From: Rhodocollybia butyracea
Taxonomy: Eukaryota; Basidiomycota; Agaricomycetes; Agaricales; Omphalotaceae
DNA: 64,000 nucleotides
Reading direction: 5' to 3'
Assembly: GCA_015501585.1 (NCBI GenBank)
Contig: JADNRY010000083.1
Span: forward strand, 124,001 to 188,000
In this document: positions 23,709-37,640 of the stretch, piece by piece
Numbering within the stretch: the first letter of the stretch is position 1
Layout: every line of letters starts with the position of its first letter
Made by a program: the position numbers and the translations under genes
Notes under the pieces: model-generated
Told to the model about the DNA's origin: nothing
Databases searched by the model: none
The model's input: the letters and a program-made list of their open reading frames with translations, nothing else

Positions 23709-26700
23709 ATGGTCGCGAGCATCAATAACGACCTCTACTCTCCCTTTCAACATCCTTCTATGGCCGAGGAGGGTCCCCAGTCTAGTGAGGATGGCTCGGG
23801 GATCCACTCGCCTGTTTTTGATTCTCATTTTCCTCCCCCCCACGGCAACGATTGTGAGTTTGTATCGCGTCCCATTCACAGATATGTACTCATTTGCTTC
23901 CGCGTTTAATAAAGTCCGGTATCAGGATCAAATTGAAGATGCCGCAGACATCCTCTTTGACTACTCGTCGTCTCTAATGCACCAGCAACAACCACCATTG
24001 ATTGATGCAGCTCTAGAAATACCGAGCCCAAGTGCACTTCACGTCAACTTATCTTCAGATTATTCCGTCGCGCCTCGCAACCAGCTAGGGATTGAATACC
24101 TTCCCCATTCTTCGGTAAATTCTCGCCAAATACCCCTCATTCCAAATTCAGGGAGCGATATCCTCCATTACAAGTATATCTCCTCAGAGCGACGGTCGTC
24201 TGGTAGGCAATCCCATGACAACTTCACACGTACAGGCGAGAGCCCAACGGACGGAGATCAGTCCCTTTCAGAACCTTCTACTACTCTTCGTTCAAATCGA
24301 TCTGGAGACCGAAAGGAAACATCTACAGTTGTCATAGCGTGTCGTCAATGGTGAGGTTTATTTTTCCTATCACTTCCTTCTACGAATCCTGATATGGACT
24401 TTTTGACGACAGCCGGAGTCGTAAGATACGGTGTGACTCTACAAGACCTGTTTGTACCAACTGCCACCGACGAAAGAACTTGTGCGAGTATGACCCTGAG
24501 CCGAAACGGAGAGGGCCCGATAAACGTCCTGGAACTCGTCGCAGATCGTGTAAAAAGCGGCCTGCCGATGGATCTACTCCTCCACCCCCCAAACGAAAGA
24601 AGCTAGAAACCGACGCTCCCACCCAAGAATCCACTCAAACCAAGGTTAAAGAACGTATGTCGCAAAGGAAACGCTCTTCCTCTTCCGCCAAGCGAGGTGA
24701 GGAAGCCTCTATTCCCCACCAAAGTGTGCCTCCGAAGTTACGCATATCAACGGACGATTTAGTCATCCAGGTGATGTTTCCGGTTGCTGAGCTCTTGAAT
24801 CACTATTTATGTTTTTTAGAATGATATTGGCCGACGCTACCCCTCTTCTGATAACTACATCCACGATTCTGCTTACTCTCGACCCGTAGTAGATATCGGT
24901 ACGCCTCATACTCCTGAAAAAATGGTTCATGACAAGTTTCCGCCACCGTCATCGCCTACGATGCAATCAGAGCAAAGAGACTGGTGGCTTCAGTTTCTAA
25001 CCAGCTACTCGTGAGCGATTACCTTCTCTCATTTTGAGTTTTTGTAATCAAGCATGCTAGAATCAAGGAGATCGCTTCCAATGTGGAGTACCTGTAAGTA
25101 TCTAATCATCCGAACAGGATATAGACGGTTGACCTGCTTCTCAGTTTCTCCGATACTGGACATTGGCTGTCATTTCTCAATCTCGAATATTTTCTCGAAA
25201 CTCTTCGCGATCCCGAAGCTCGATCTTTGATTCGACCTCCGTTGGTTCTCGCTATGATGGCTATGGCCACTCTCATGAAGTCCAGCGAAGCAGAATACGG
25301 GGCTGAAGGTCGTGATCGAGCACTTTTGTTACGGGATTCTGCCAGAGGGGCTCTAGAGTCCTCATGGAATTCAGGATGGATAGATACCATGCTAGCAGAA
25401 GCTGCGTTGGTGAGGTTCTCGTTGTCAACGTCTTATATCTTCTCACTATCTATCAGATTCTCACTCTTTTCGAGGCATCAGTTCATCCTCAATATAATCC
25501 TGACCGTATTTCCACGTCGCTTCTTTTCCTTGACAACATTATTCGACACCTGAGTCTAACCAGCATTGACTCTTCTGATCCTGACGTTAATGTTTATCCT
25601 CAAGGAGTCGTTCCCGTTGTCAATATCTCAGGTCCTGATGACCCGGAACGAAAATGTACTTGCATACCTGTGGATGCAGCGCATCCTCCGGATCCCGTAA
25701 CATCATGGTCGTATCCTCCGCCTTGGGATTCCTCCTGGACACCCCTCCAGATACGTGATGAAGAGTGTCGGCGAGTGTGCTGGTGCGCCGTTGCTCTTAT
25801 TGCCAGTTATAACGCGCAATGTGTTTCCTTCAATCGTAAATGCCCAGAACTCTTCCTGAGTGACTGCAGCAACGTGAGTATCTTTCCTCAACTCGGCTAA
25901 ATCTCGTTATGCTGAGTGGCTCTTAGTTTACCTTGTTATTCCCTGGAGAAGTTATTGATCGCGCGTCTCCTTCCTATCGTTCGGCCGACTCTCACTCTCC
26001 GAAGGAGTCGGTATGGGCTCTATACTGTCGAAGTATGTTGCTCTGGAACTACAGTAATCGCCTGTGCGAACAACTGTCCCAGACCCAAGATAGCCCTGAC
26101 CTGGCGCAAGAAGCCTGGTCTGAGACGCAGGCTATCCAAGATTCCCTCGAGATGCATGTCTGTAATCTCGATACTGCCCTCATCTACATGACACGTGAAT
26201 ATATATACAAGTAGGTCGTTGGACCTGTTAATCGACTTGTCTGTAGCTGATCATCGTAGTACACGAGTCAACATAACGCAAGTCTTTCGTAGGTCTGTTC
26301 CATCCTACAATCAGTACGTTTCTTCGGCATCCTCACGAACCACGTTCATAGCTTACATGGCCTGTCCACTAGGAGCCGAGTCTTCAGTCAGCATCAGGCT
26401 CAAGATTGGAGTTAGTCAAACTTTTCCCTGGTTTACTTTGTATACCGATAAAATATTGTTTAGTCTTTTACCAGGAACAAGTTATCAAACGTGTCAAGAT
26501 GGGCATACAAGACATTACAGACCCGCGAGGACACCAGCTGACACGGCGGCCCTTCCAGGCTGCGTGGTTTTGGAACCAGCTTTCTATGTACCTATATGTC
26601 TTCCCCACACGTCCACTGTTTACGCTTATTCTTTTTCATAGTTGTCTCATGTTATTTCATGACGATCACACTCTGGTTTCAGCATTGATTTTGGCTAAAT

Positions 26701-26922
26701 CTATCGTGATTCCCATCGATGTGATGAACGTGCTATGGCCCTGCGATAGTGGGTATATGTTGTTTACACGGCTCCTTCGCTGCTGACGACCAACCAATCC
26801 TAGCGCAACAACGACATTGTTCCATACTCCGCGAACAGCTCACTGAGGCCTGTAATTCTGCGGGTATTGACCCGCCCCTCGATCCCAAGTTTTCGATACC
26901 CCCTGCTCTCCAGTCATTGTAG
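23709..26922 (+). CDS. Zn(II)2Cys6 fungal transcription factor
   Basis: The binuclear cluster is complete only after splicing an intron at about 24351-24410: C-RQ-C-RSRKIR-C-DSTRPV-C-TN-C-HRRKNL-C, exactly the C-X2-C-X6-C...C-X2-C-X6-C pattern. A basic linker (EPKRRGPDKRPGTRRRSCKK, KRKK) follows and should also act as the nuclear signal. The 'WWLQFLTSYS' to 'LNLEYFLETLRDPEARSLI' stretch and later helices match the fungal-specific transcription factor domain. The C-terminus reads ...IDPPLDPKFSIPPALQSL, stop at 26920-26922. The start at 23709 requires an intron 23854-23914 (61 nt, AAG acceptor) or a very short 28-nt alternative ending CAG at 23881; a start at ATG 23884 is also possible. The target genes are unknown. 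Confidence 0.88.
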
Positions 26923-28110
26923 TTTCTCTTGATCCAGCATTTACTTTCATTATTACACTGTACTACCTATTGCCAACAGTCTCGTGGATTCGCCTATCAT
27001 GTCTTGTTTAGTCTTCTTGCAGCATATGTCAATACTCTACCGACACATTATATTCTCAGTATCTCTAGTCGTAGCATTATTAACATCTGGATTTGTATTT
27101 GTCCACTTCACTGTATGCATATATTAACCATTCGGTCCTTGGTCTCATTAACTGCTTGAATTATGTTACTCGTTGGTTACTCGCTTGGTGGACATCACTT
27201 TCCGTTCATGCGTACATGCATTCAACTTTCTTTATCATTCTCCTTGCATTATTGCTTTCGCTTTCGTATTAATACTGTTTGTTTGAGTGTCTTCGAAATA
27301 TCAAAGAACCACATAATACATTCAAGTGTCACGATAAGCAGTTGACAGCAAGATATTGTCAAGAAAAGCAGTTCCTATGATAGGCGTTACCGACGAATCT
27401 TGAAAATGAAAATGGCACAATGATGTTAAGAATATTGAAGAATAGCACCCGATTCTTATTGACTATGAGCGTCTCTACCGCCCTGATCTGATCATCCAGA
27501 TAAATTGCTTAGGTTTACCGATACTCGCTGATTCAACTTGATTGTAACTCATCGAGATGTCAATGGCATCCTTATGCGGTATTTATCATAGTACGTTACA
27601 CTTTCTCATCAAGGAACAGTAGTGAGTGATGTCATGGAATTTTTCAGCTCATTGAGCGATTCACAAACCCTCCTGGGCGTCGATTATCATAACATCGATC
27701 TGTCCGGGATAACACAGCACTGACACCACCCTCGAACAAAGTTACTGGCAAAAGCGAAAAGTTAAAGAAGACTGGACACCGCAGAAAAGAAAAAGTTGAC
27801 GAAGATTGGGAATGGAATGCATGGAGTTTCAAATTTCATGATTCACGCAGAGATTTTCGAACAAGCTCTGGGGACCCGCCGTTATACAGCCAGCCTAATC
27901 TGAACTGGCGACTCGGAGGGTCTGCTTGATTGGGATTTGAATCAGTCGAAAGCCTCCAACCGATGAGTCTTCACCAAGTTCGAGAATATACATATAGATT
28001 GACTTGTACTGTACATATACACGAAAGTTAGCTGGTATTATGATATAGTAGTAACAGGCTCAACAAAAATAAGTAAGGCTTATCCGTCCACGAAACACAA
28101 GTCGTATTCT
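26923..28110. other. Intergenic, about 1.2 kb
   Basis: A T-rich region with no supported gene. It lies between the 3' ends of the convergent Zn2Cys6 (+) and DUF6593 (-) genes and probably holds both 3' UTRs. Confidence 0.4.
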
Positions 28111-28850
28111 TTAAAGATTGTACTCGGAAATGTGGCGCAGTATCATCAAGGAAGCCAGCATTTCTATACAAAGAACACGAACGATACGAGAGTAGAGTAG
28201 TCAGATGGATTAAACATGAACCTCAGAAGGAAGTAGCTTACCTGGTGCCAAATGCCCAAATGATTCATCGATGGTCAAAGAGCACCCCGACGAAGCCTCG
28301 TAATGAGGTTCTCCTGGGGTCTTCAGACTATAATAGGCAGCAAGATATCCACTAGCATTCGTACACTGCGATTCATAGGAGCGGGGTCAATCCAAAATTG
28401 GCAGAGAGCGAATAAATGTCTCACAGTCCATTCTTGATTCGGCTGTGATCGCCAGCTCCAAAAGTACTCTTGTGAATCAGAACCGATAAATTTGTACATT
28501 CTGGAGGAAAGATCAGTAGTATACCAAGAGAGAAAGCTTTGTAAGGCGCACCGTCCTCGTGCAGACAGCTTGACTAAATATTTCTTCATCGGTATGCAAA
28601 TCTTTGACGAAAACGACACGGTCCCTAGCGCGTGCTCTGGGCCAAAATCAAGGGCTACGAGAGCTTGTGCGAAGGCAGGATTGTAGATATGAGGACTCGT
28701 GTTATAGATCATATACGCTGTATGTGGAGATTGTTTGTCGGTAGAGCGTCGGTAGGTGAGGCGTAAACGATCATGAATATCAACGAATTCAGACCCGGTA
28801 AGTTTCCCGGTCTTGTCCTCGAGAAAGTAGGGCATCCCATAGGTAGTCAT
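28111..28850 (-). CDS. DUF6593-type small protein
   Basis: Four exons on the minus strand rebuild a compact protein typical of Agaricomycetes. It opens MTTYGMPYFLEDKTGKLTGS, then FVDIHDRLRLTYRR, ALDFGPEHALGTVSF, and KFIGSDSQEYFWSW. After splicing out a ~60-nt intron it continues EWT-CTNASGYLAAYYSLKT, then ...SLTIDESFGHLAPG, and a last exon EMLASLMILRHISEYNL ending at a TAA at 28111. The pattern of a 'tissue-like' beta-rich core with W-S-W and EWTCT.A.GY..A.YSLK matches what I know of DUF6593; its function is not established. An intron inside ...KKYLVKLSAR / MYKFIGSD is likely, but its exact borders are less sure. Confidence 0.75.
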
Positions 28851-31528
28851 CCTGGAACGAAGATGAAAGCTTGAGGGAGAATTTTTGACACGCCAGTAGA
28901 CTCATGGGTACAGGATATATCGGCGTGCTTTTGAGGAGAAGAGAATAGGCAAGCCAAAAGGAGAAATTTTGACCGAACTAACCTTATCAAGTTTCATCCC
29001 GAGTCTCCAACGTGCAGGGGAAAGTGCATCCAGCCGTGAGTTATCAGGAAGACATCATATAGGATAGCATCGATTGGTGAACCGATTCAAATGGCCGGGC
29101 TATAAGGAGCTGACAAGTACTCGAAGGGAGCGTGTAACTATGTCCGACTCCGACTGCGCACGCCGCACGTTCAGTTGCGGGTAAGAAACATGAGGTACGT
29201 TCAATGTTTTAAAGCCAGGTCAGAGGCCTCTGACCACATTTCTTCAATGAGGACTTGCCGTGTTGCAAAATGGGGAAAAAAGACCCAGGAATGTGTCTGA
29301 CACGACCAAGATAGATAAGTATAGCTACTGGAAGCAAGACATCCTGCATACATGCTTCCATCCATGGCTGAGTTTTCTTTTATGCGAGATTCCCGGAAGA
29401 CTTGTGACATCGCGTTGAAAGGATGTTCAATCTTGATGGATTCTCAAGAACGAGCAGCTGAAGATAATCGATAATGTAGGAGCGGAAGATCCCGGCCGTG
29501 CGATTTATATTTAATTACATCGTACCACTCAAACCTTTGAGCGCCTCATTGGCGCTTATTATAATTTTGTCTGATAATTTCGCTCAAGGCAGTGTTTTCG
29601 AAAAAAAGCTCGTACGTCCCCATGTCCACCTTACGAATTCGAGGTAGTGGGACAGCACATATGATATATATGCGGCGTTAAACCGAAGCCCGATGCTCAA
29701 ACGTCCACCAATGACGCTCTCTCTTGTCAGTGGCCACTGTGTCCGTGTTTTCAACTTCAAGTATGATATATGATGGTGGGTTGCTACTTGCGTTTCCTAA
29801 TCTCTGCTTACAGCTTTCAGTCATCGTGAAACGGAAATGGATATCTTACCTATACCACCCTCGATGGGCCTAACGTACGATCACGAACATGATACAACTT
29901 GACTTGATATCTTTCGTTCCGTTTCTCTTACTGTGGGTTGAGTAAACCGTTTACTCTTTTGTTGGGCCACGCGACGCCTAACAGCGATACTGCCCCTTTC
30001 GTCGGGTCATGCGACCGATAACTAGAAGGAACAGGTTCCCATTCAGCGGGTAACCCGCCCCTCGAGCCGGACTAGGCCTCGGATATAGTCTCATTCCTCT
30101 CGAATCCCCTTCAAGTGTTGACCTTCCACCTAACGGCTTATTGAGGCTCTCGTGTAGAGTCTCATATGCTGGAACAGAGGAAACTGAAGCGCTGAAGGTT
30201 CATGGACAAATCCAATCGCTTATCACTCTGTCTTGGGATAAAAACTTTAATAAAACCTTCACACGAACCATCATCATCTAGTCGGGCGCTTAAATTTTCT
30301 ACGGCACACTGAACGAGATTGCGCTAAAGACAGCTCTCTAATAAGTGTATAAATGCCTAGAATACCCACAAGCACACCCTAAATACATGACTAGCCCAAA
30401 TGATTAAAGATTAAAAATGACGAAAGTCATCCAAACTCGTCGAGACGATCCAGCCCATTCCAAGGCTCAGAATCTCTTCAAACTTAACACAGATGTAAAT
30501 AACATATGTATTAATACCCTGCTCAGTTTTAGAAGCAGTAAACAATGTTGTTCATCCTCGAGCCCACTGTTCTGAATCTCTGTGGCGATCTGTGGCGATT
30601 CGTTTGATGTCACACATGTCACACCATCACCTTTACACTCCCACGCTCTTCATGGTATTGTTCGCGCGTGTGGTATATACTGGCATCTCTGGACACTTGG
30701 ATTATAGTTTTGGTGACTTACTATACATACCATAATACTGACCCAGAGAGACCTTATAAATATTTAAGTCTCCATCTACACTCAAAGCAACCAGGTATCC
30801 TGAGCATTCAATGAGCACTGAAGTAATGTAGTCACCTGTAGTACTGTATTATATAGTGTAGTAAAACAGCCCCCGCACTTAGGGCAACGATCTACAGCAG
30901 CTCCCACCGGGCAGACTGCGAGCTCGTCGTTGTTCGGTGTTTGGGCCCCGTGTCAGCTTATGCTGCCGGAGCCGGCGTTCAGTATTTGGACCATGCCGTG
31001 TAATAAACTTCCTTCCTTCCTTCCTTCCTTCCTTCCCCTATCTGCCATACAATGGTGGCGTGGCAGCACTATACCGAGTCTGGCTCGCTTCGAGAGTCTC
31101 TGCAAGAGTTATTTAGCGATTATTACGCTTCTGCCTCTTCCAAGGGTGCAATCCTCTCGTCGCCTCTTGTCCCGAACCTATTCCTTGGATGTCTGACAAC
31201 ACGATACCATTGCGCACTCACTCTGACCGACAAACCAGATAGTCACAAAACATGCATTACCCAATGGACAGTGTAGCATCCTGCACCGGTGAGTCTTCCT
31301 TGGCTTCCTTATTCGGTGACCCTCTGATTTAAAATAACTATCACCAGATGGCCTTATAAGCACTTAACGTTTGATTACGCGTTTGCCATTGTCACGAGAG
31401 ATTTTCTTATCTTGTTATATTTTTATACTTGCCCAGAATATATAACCTCCTGCATGGATTAGCGGATTTCACGTCCGGGTCGTTCGTCCTTTTATAGTCG
31501 ACGTGATTCAGCTTCTAATTTGTGGACT
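28851..31528. other. Intergenic, about 2.7 kb
   Basis: No supported gene. A 69-codon minus-strand ORF near 29201-29410 shows no family resemblance. A TTCC microsatellite lies at 31008-31037. The last part should contain the promoter of the OPT transporter. Confidence 0.4.
31008..31037. repeat. (TTCC)n microsatellite
   Basis: About seven perfect tandem TTCC units are visible, a short simple repeat in the intergenic region upstream of the OPT gene. Confidence 0.95.
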
Positions 31529-34500
31529 ATGACTGCAGAGGATGAAGCCCCCAGCACTGCTATAGATTCCTTCCGTTATGACCGGGAAACACTGGATGGC
31601 GAGAAGAAATCGCTGGAAGACTTGGATGAGCTCGACAGCAAAGAGTTGGACGGTGGCTCAGAGACAGGTACGCTGTCTCACTCCTAGTACTAGGCTTCTA
31701 CTGACCGTAAACATCAACTGCTACTCAGGTGAAGACAGCGACCCGGCCTATACGATGATTCCTCAGATAGTTAGGGACCTCGTCGATTTCGAAGATGATC
31801 CTACTTTGCCAGTGATCACATGGAGGTACGCTTTCGCTACTATATTCGACTACTTGTACTCGCTCAGCTGCCATTTCACCGTTCTAGATTCTTTTTCCTG
31901 TCCGGAACTCTGACTGCTCTTGGAGCGTAAGTGAATGTAGATGAGTTCTTCCCTTTTTTGACTAAAAACCTTGCTACTAGATGGCTCACACAAATGGGGT
32001 TCTTCCGAGTACGCAATTTCCTGTATATGGTCTTTTGTTGTTGGTTGACCACCTTTCAGACGACCTATGTTCCATATTCTAGTACGTAAATAGCAAATAC
32101 TGTTTTCTTATTTCCGATCTAACGAGTTTTTTTTCTCAGTATATTTCGTTCAGATTGCTGCTCTCTACTTTGGGCGTATCCTTGCTTCCTCACTTCCCCA
32201 AAAGCAAATCGGATTCGGAAAGTTTTCTTTTGAGCTCAATCCAGGCCCGTTTTCCATCAAGGAGCATGTTGCCGTTGTCTTAGCGTACGTCTCAATAATA
32301 TCTAGATGGCAACTTTAACTGGGCCCTTCGTAGTGCTAATACTGGGGCTACTAATAACCTTGGAGATTATGTCTTAGCTCCATTGCAGCTCTTTTACAAC
32401 AAACGTGATTGAATTTCATCGACATTTTTCTTAAACGAACTCACGGTTTTTTACAGCCATGAACGGATGGGTATGTTGATGCTCAGATCCCTGGTCTCAT
32501 TTTTGATAATATTTCGGAATAGCTGGCAATTTTATTCATGGTTCGCACTCGGTTTGACTGCTGAACTTTTAATTTTAATCTGACGTACGCCCTTCCTTTA
32601 CTTTCAGTTGTCGTGTGTCCTTGTAGGCTTTTCGTTCGCCTCTTTTGCGCGAGTGTTCTTGATAGAGAACCCAACTACTCCGTACGTTAGCTTTAGCTTT
32701 ACTGAGTGTATGTCGCACTCTTATACTGTTCTGTCCATAGCTTTCCTCTTGGTACGTACTACTCTACTCGTTTTAGACTTGACTGCTACTTACCCATGGA
32801 TTGGATTGTTAAACAGCTCTTCAACAAGTCGCGGTATTCAACGCGATGCGTAAATCCGTTTCAGAAAATTCCGCTAGTGCTCAGGTGCAGATGCGCGTAT
32901 TCTGGTGGACGATCCTCGCATTATTCCTTTGGCAGTTCCTTCCTGAGGCGAGTAACATCATTCAGTAAGTGACTACTGATGTCTAAGATCTGTGCAGTAT
33001 GCTTTTCCTTTCGTGTCATCCCTAGCTTTCCTGTGCTGGTTCTCCAAGCATCCGAAAGCCCAATTCCTTGGTGAGATATTGCTATTCAGAGCACGAATTT
33101 TGTCTAACGGTAAATATAGGCTCAGGACTAGGAGGTGCAGGGTTCCTCACCATCACGCTGGACTGGTCGAACATTGGATCCCAGTGCATTTACTATCCAT
33201 TTTGGACGCAAGCAAACATCTTCGCTGCGTCTGCTATCGCCGCTTGGATTATAATTCCCGCTGCTTTCTTCACCAACGCATGGGGTTCCGCCTTATACCC
33301 GATTCAATCACAGACGTTGTATTTGAAGAATGGTTCTGTGGTGGGTTGTTTAGTTTCAATCACTATTCTCACTAATGTTTCGTGTTTATAGTATCCTACT
33401 ACAGATCTTCTGACCGCAAGCAACAAGCTAAACGAGACACTTTTCGCCGAAGTTGGTTCACCCCTGATGTCAGCCCAACTTCGTTGGAACTGTGAGTTCA
33501 ATGAACGAATGTGTAGTAGGTTAGTTACTAATATATAGATTAGATTTTGCCGGATATGTATCGTACATGGGAGCCTTTGTCTCTTGCATTCTTTTCCAAG
33601 GACCCATGCTTTGGAGGACGTACAAAGCCTCTAAAGAAGTTAAACCCAGCTCCCGTGATAAACTGACAGAAATCATCCGCCGATATCCTGTTGTCCCGTT
33701 ATGGTGGAACTTGGCTCTTTTCATGTACGAATATCTTTTTCTTTGTCGAGCGCTACTTACCCATATCGCAGCATACCTGTCTTTGTACTGATCGTACTGA
33801 CCGCGAAAGGCGTCTGTAAGTCCTATACTGCTTCTTTTACGCCCGCTTGGTACTCATTTTCGTGGTAGTATACATGCCGATTTATATGCTCTTCATTGGG
33901 ATTGTCATTGGGGCGATTATCGTTGTACCAATGGGTATGTTATCTTGTCATTTTTGCGTGCTTGCCACCAGTCCAGTGTTGATGGTCATGGTGGATAGCA
34001 TACGTCTATTCCGTCAGCGGATATCGATTGCAAGTCGGGTTTTTCAACGAATTGTAGGGTTTCGTTCTATTTTTCAGCGACGCTCATGGGCAGAGAGATG
34101 AGGGATTTTTGTTCAGATTTTACGGCTATGCGATCAATGCTGGCGGTTCGAGGCATCCCGTGGGGTCTTTGAGCTATCGTGTTATAAGTGGCCAGTGTAT
34201 GTGCTTTGGCTTCTAATTCTGAATAAGTCCTGATTCTGCTGATAGGTTGGTATGAAGCCCAAAGCATGCTTGCGGACATGAAACTGTACGCAATTCCCTC
34301 TGCCCTGACCGTGATTCATTAAGAGTTTCTTTCTGCATATGAAGCGGGCACTATGTAAGCTGCTAGTTAAATTTGCCACCTGGTATGGTATTGACCTATA
34401 GTCCGGTTCAGTTCCATATCCCTCCCCGGCAGGTTCTCTTAGCTCAAGTATGGGGAATCTGTGTCGGGGTTCCCGTGAAGTAAGCATTTTACGCGGTGAT

Positions 34501-35565
34501 AATCGACTACGTTGCTGATATCCTCGCAGCTATGCTACCAGTAATCCATTTCAGATTGTCCCTTTGATTCGGTCTCATAATCTCTTTTTCCGAACAGTTC
34601 TTTGGGTGTGCCAGACTAAGGGAGATATCCTCAAAGGCCTCGTCAGCGACCCAAATAGACAGTGGACAGTACGTGCCTTTCCTTTCATCGTATAACTCCA
34701 AATACTGACTCTATCATAATGCGGCTCTTTAGGGTCAAACTGTGATTTCTCTCAATAATCAAAGTATCTCCTTCGCACTTGTAGGCCCAAAGCGTTTATT
34801 CGCTGATGCGGTGTACACGCCTCTCGTACGCTGTTACTATGACTCTTGATCTCTTCATCCTGCTTACTACGTGAATGACCTGGACCACAGCTTTATGGGT
34901 TCTTAGTTGGTGCGATGGTCCCGTTCATCCTATATATCCTTCATCGCAGATGGCCGCGAGCGAGGTTTGACCTATGGAGTGTACCAATATTTGCTGATAC
35001 TTTCGAGACCTAGTACGTATCGTCGTTATCATAACTTCCCAAAAACCGACATAACGCTCAAAACAGTTGGGGAAACATAAGCGTATCTTTCTTCACATTG
35101 TTCATCCTTGGATCGATCAACCATCTCTGGGTCAAACGCTGTGAATCGAATTTTTTTTTCTTGTGCAAATCACCAAATTTCTCAACTTGCTTTGCAGATC
35201 ATTTCACTTTTTGGAAGAAATATGCTTATTTGTGGGGCGCAGCCGCCGATACGGGGTATAATTTCAACCTGTTGGTGATTTTTATTGCGTTTAGTGCTGT
35301 GAAGACTATTCCGATGGCTAATTGGGTGAGGCGTCTCAAATTTCGCGACTTGCAAGTGTCGAGCCTATAACTTTTTTTTGCACAGTGGGGAAACAACGCG
35401 GATTCTGTTGAAAGATGTAAGTCTAGCGTTTTCTGTGATCGTATGGTAGTACGGCTGTTCCCTCGTGAGACCCCGCTGGATGGCGGAGTCGTGTAATTTA
35501 CTACTACCACTACTAATTCAACTTGTGTAGGTTTCCATGTTCCAACGCAAGGAATAACGAGCTAG
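31529..35565 (+). CDS. OPT-family oligopeptide transporter
   Basis: A long gene with many short introns. The N-terminus is acidic and cytosolic (MTAEDEAPSTAIDSFRYDRE). After one splice it reads DLVDFEDDPTLPVITWR, the standard entry to the OPT core. Then come YVPYSIYFVQIAALYFGRILA, a LNPGPFSIKEHV loop (the family NPGPF motif), NTGATNNLGDY, WTQANIFAASAIAAW, GSGLGGAGFLTITLDWSNIG, and further hydrophobic helices. The tail reads WGNNADSVERCFHVPTQGITS with the stop at 35563-35565. OPT proteins import small peptides, glutathione or related compounds with protons at the plasma membrane. I checked frame continuity only at the first, some middle and the last introns, so the exact middle exons are uncertain. 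Confidence 0.88.
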
Positions 35566-37640
35566 CGCTCGTGATTGAAGGTTGTTTAACGACGCTTAAG
35601 AAGCTTTCTGCTATTGTGGTCTATGGGACTAAGTTTGTACTATGTATTTACGTTTATAGTAACGAAGATTTTGATGAGGTTAGGCGAGATAAGCAGATAT
35701 GATACGTTCAATGAAGCGCGCGTTGACTGAGACGACACTAAGAAAGGAACCTCTCCGTCGTTAGTCCTGCAAACAGAATTAGCTCTCACCGACTCCAGAT
35801 GTCCGGAAATACGCGGTACGCCGGCGCTGAAGAACATGAGAGAGGGCGTACAATGGGACGTAATACTCGGATCCAGAAAGAAAATGAAACCGGAATAGAG
35901 AAAGAGAGTAAATTTCACTAGAGTGATGGATTAAGATTTCGATTTCGATTTCAAGAGAGATATGTCTGTAGGATATTTACTGGCAGAGCTCGGGGCACGG
36001 GACTAGTGAAAGCGACACCAGGAAGAAACTTTTGAGTACCAAATCCACTCAGTCATAGTCGTGCGGTTGTCGATGAGCTGGGCGAATTAGTGGAGGCAAT
36101 ATCTTAATGGAACTTGTTAACGATGTGGATTCTGACGAAAGATGCCAGTCCAACCTGTTTCCTGTAATTGCTGTGAGTGATTGTACAGCAATCTACAGCA
36201 ATACTACTGTACAATTACGACCGTAAGTTCAGTCCACTCTGAACCCATAAAATTCCAGATCCGTAACGCATAACACAGCGGCCTGAACTGCAAAAATTCT
36301 GGTCATAATGCATTAAAACTTCATTTTTGCACTTCAATATGCAGTTTTAGTGGTGCCTACGGCGTCTGAACTAGGGCGTAAAGCCAGAATTTCGACCTTG
36401 AGCTGGGTGTGACCCAAATATAGCCCGTAACGCTCCAGGGGACTGAATTTATGGTCGTCTAGATCTCCCAGGCCCGACAACAAGGGAATGTCGAGTTAGC
36501 GATCATGATGATTGATCGACCTCACGAATAAGATATAGGTTGAACGCTGTTGAACGCCGCTTATAAGCTTGCGACTTGCAGTACTATTGCAGTGTTGTCA
36601 GTGATGTACCATTACTGTGGCTTTTCCGTTTGCGGAGTTTCCAGGCGAGATCAGCAGCTATGCTATATTACGCTCTTTGCGACAGGGCTAAAGCCAAAGA
36701 AAGGCAATCCATACGCCATTCAAGGTCAGTACGCAGAAAGTTCAAGAAGAACAAGAAAAACATCATATTACGCGTCCGAGATTACGCAATACGCAGCAAC
36801 GCAGGTTCACAAACGTTCACAGGGAGGCGAGCGAGGAGCAGATAAGTACAAGGTGGAGACATTCGTATTCGTACTCGGGAAGATCGGAAGGAGAAAGCGA
36901 AAGACCTGAGCTAGAAAAACACAAAAAACGTTTTACAGAAAATAGAGGAATAGAGAGGTAAATTATTGAGCGGGGAAACAGGGGGGATACAAGGAGTGCG
37001 TAACTGATAAGCCGTCAGCGTAATGAATATCCAGAGTTTGGGAGTACGGTGTAATACGAGTTTTACTCCATGCCGATAGAGGACATAGTGATATCCGGCA
37101 ACATGGAGATGTCACCGCTACCGTCGGTATCCATTCGTGCGTCAAGTGAAGGTGCTGTGGTAGAAGGATATGGTTAGTATAACGTCGGGGATGCGGAGGA
37201 CGCAGTAGCGAGGATCGACGAAGGAAGGGCCGGGAGTCAAGACGGAAAAGGAGGAAGAATTCGGCCACACAAGGCAAAAAAAGGAACAGAAATCCGAAAA
37301 AAGCACAAAAAAAAAATGCGGGAGATACAGATGTGTGCAAAAGCAGGTCCAAGCTCCTCTTGAAGCGCAATTATGCGTCGGAGTCGGCAGCGTCACCTAT
37401 CTAGACGCTGCGGGGGTGAAAAGCAGAAAGGCAACCACAGTCGAGCGATGTGAACCAATGGAGTAGGAGAGGAAGAGGAAGCACCCAGGTTTATCGCGAG
37501 ATTGCCAAGCAAACCGATAAAAATTCGAGAAACATGAGATATATACCAAAAAAGAAAAACTCGCATAATCGTACATCGAAAAAAATGTGCTCAGCGTCCG
37601 AAAACAGGTTCCATAGCAAACAATCCTCAGGGTACGCCAC
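35566..37640. other. Intergenic, about 2.1 kb
   Basis: No gene supported. TTGTACAG (about 36181) and CTGTACAA (about 36209) form a small inverted repeat. A-rich stretches near 36900-36950 and 37280-37320 flank the 3' end of the PWWP gene. Confidence 0.4.

Noticed and set aside
23854..23881. 28-nt intron in the Zn2Cys6 gene
   Set aside because: Below the usual minimum for fungal introns; a 61-nt intron ending at 23914 keeps the same frame and is preferred, though the short form cannot be excluded.
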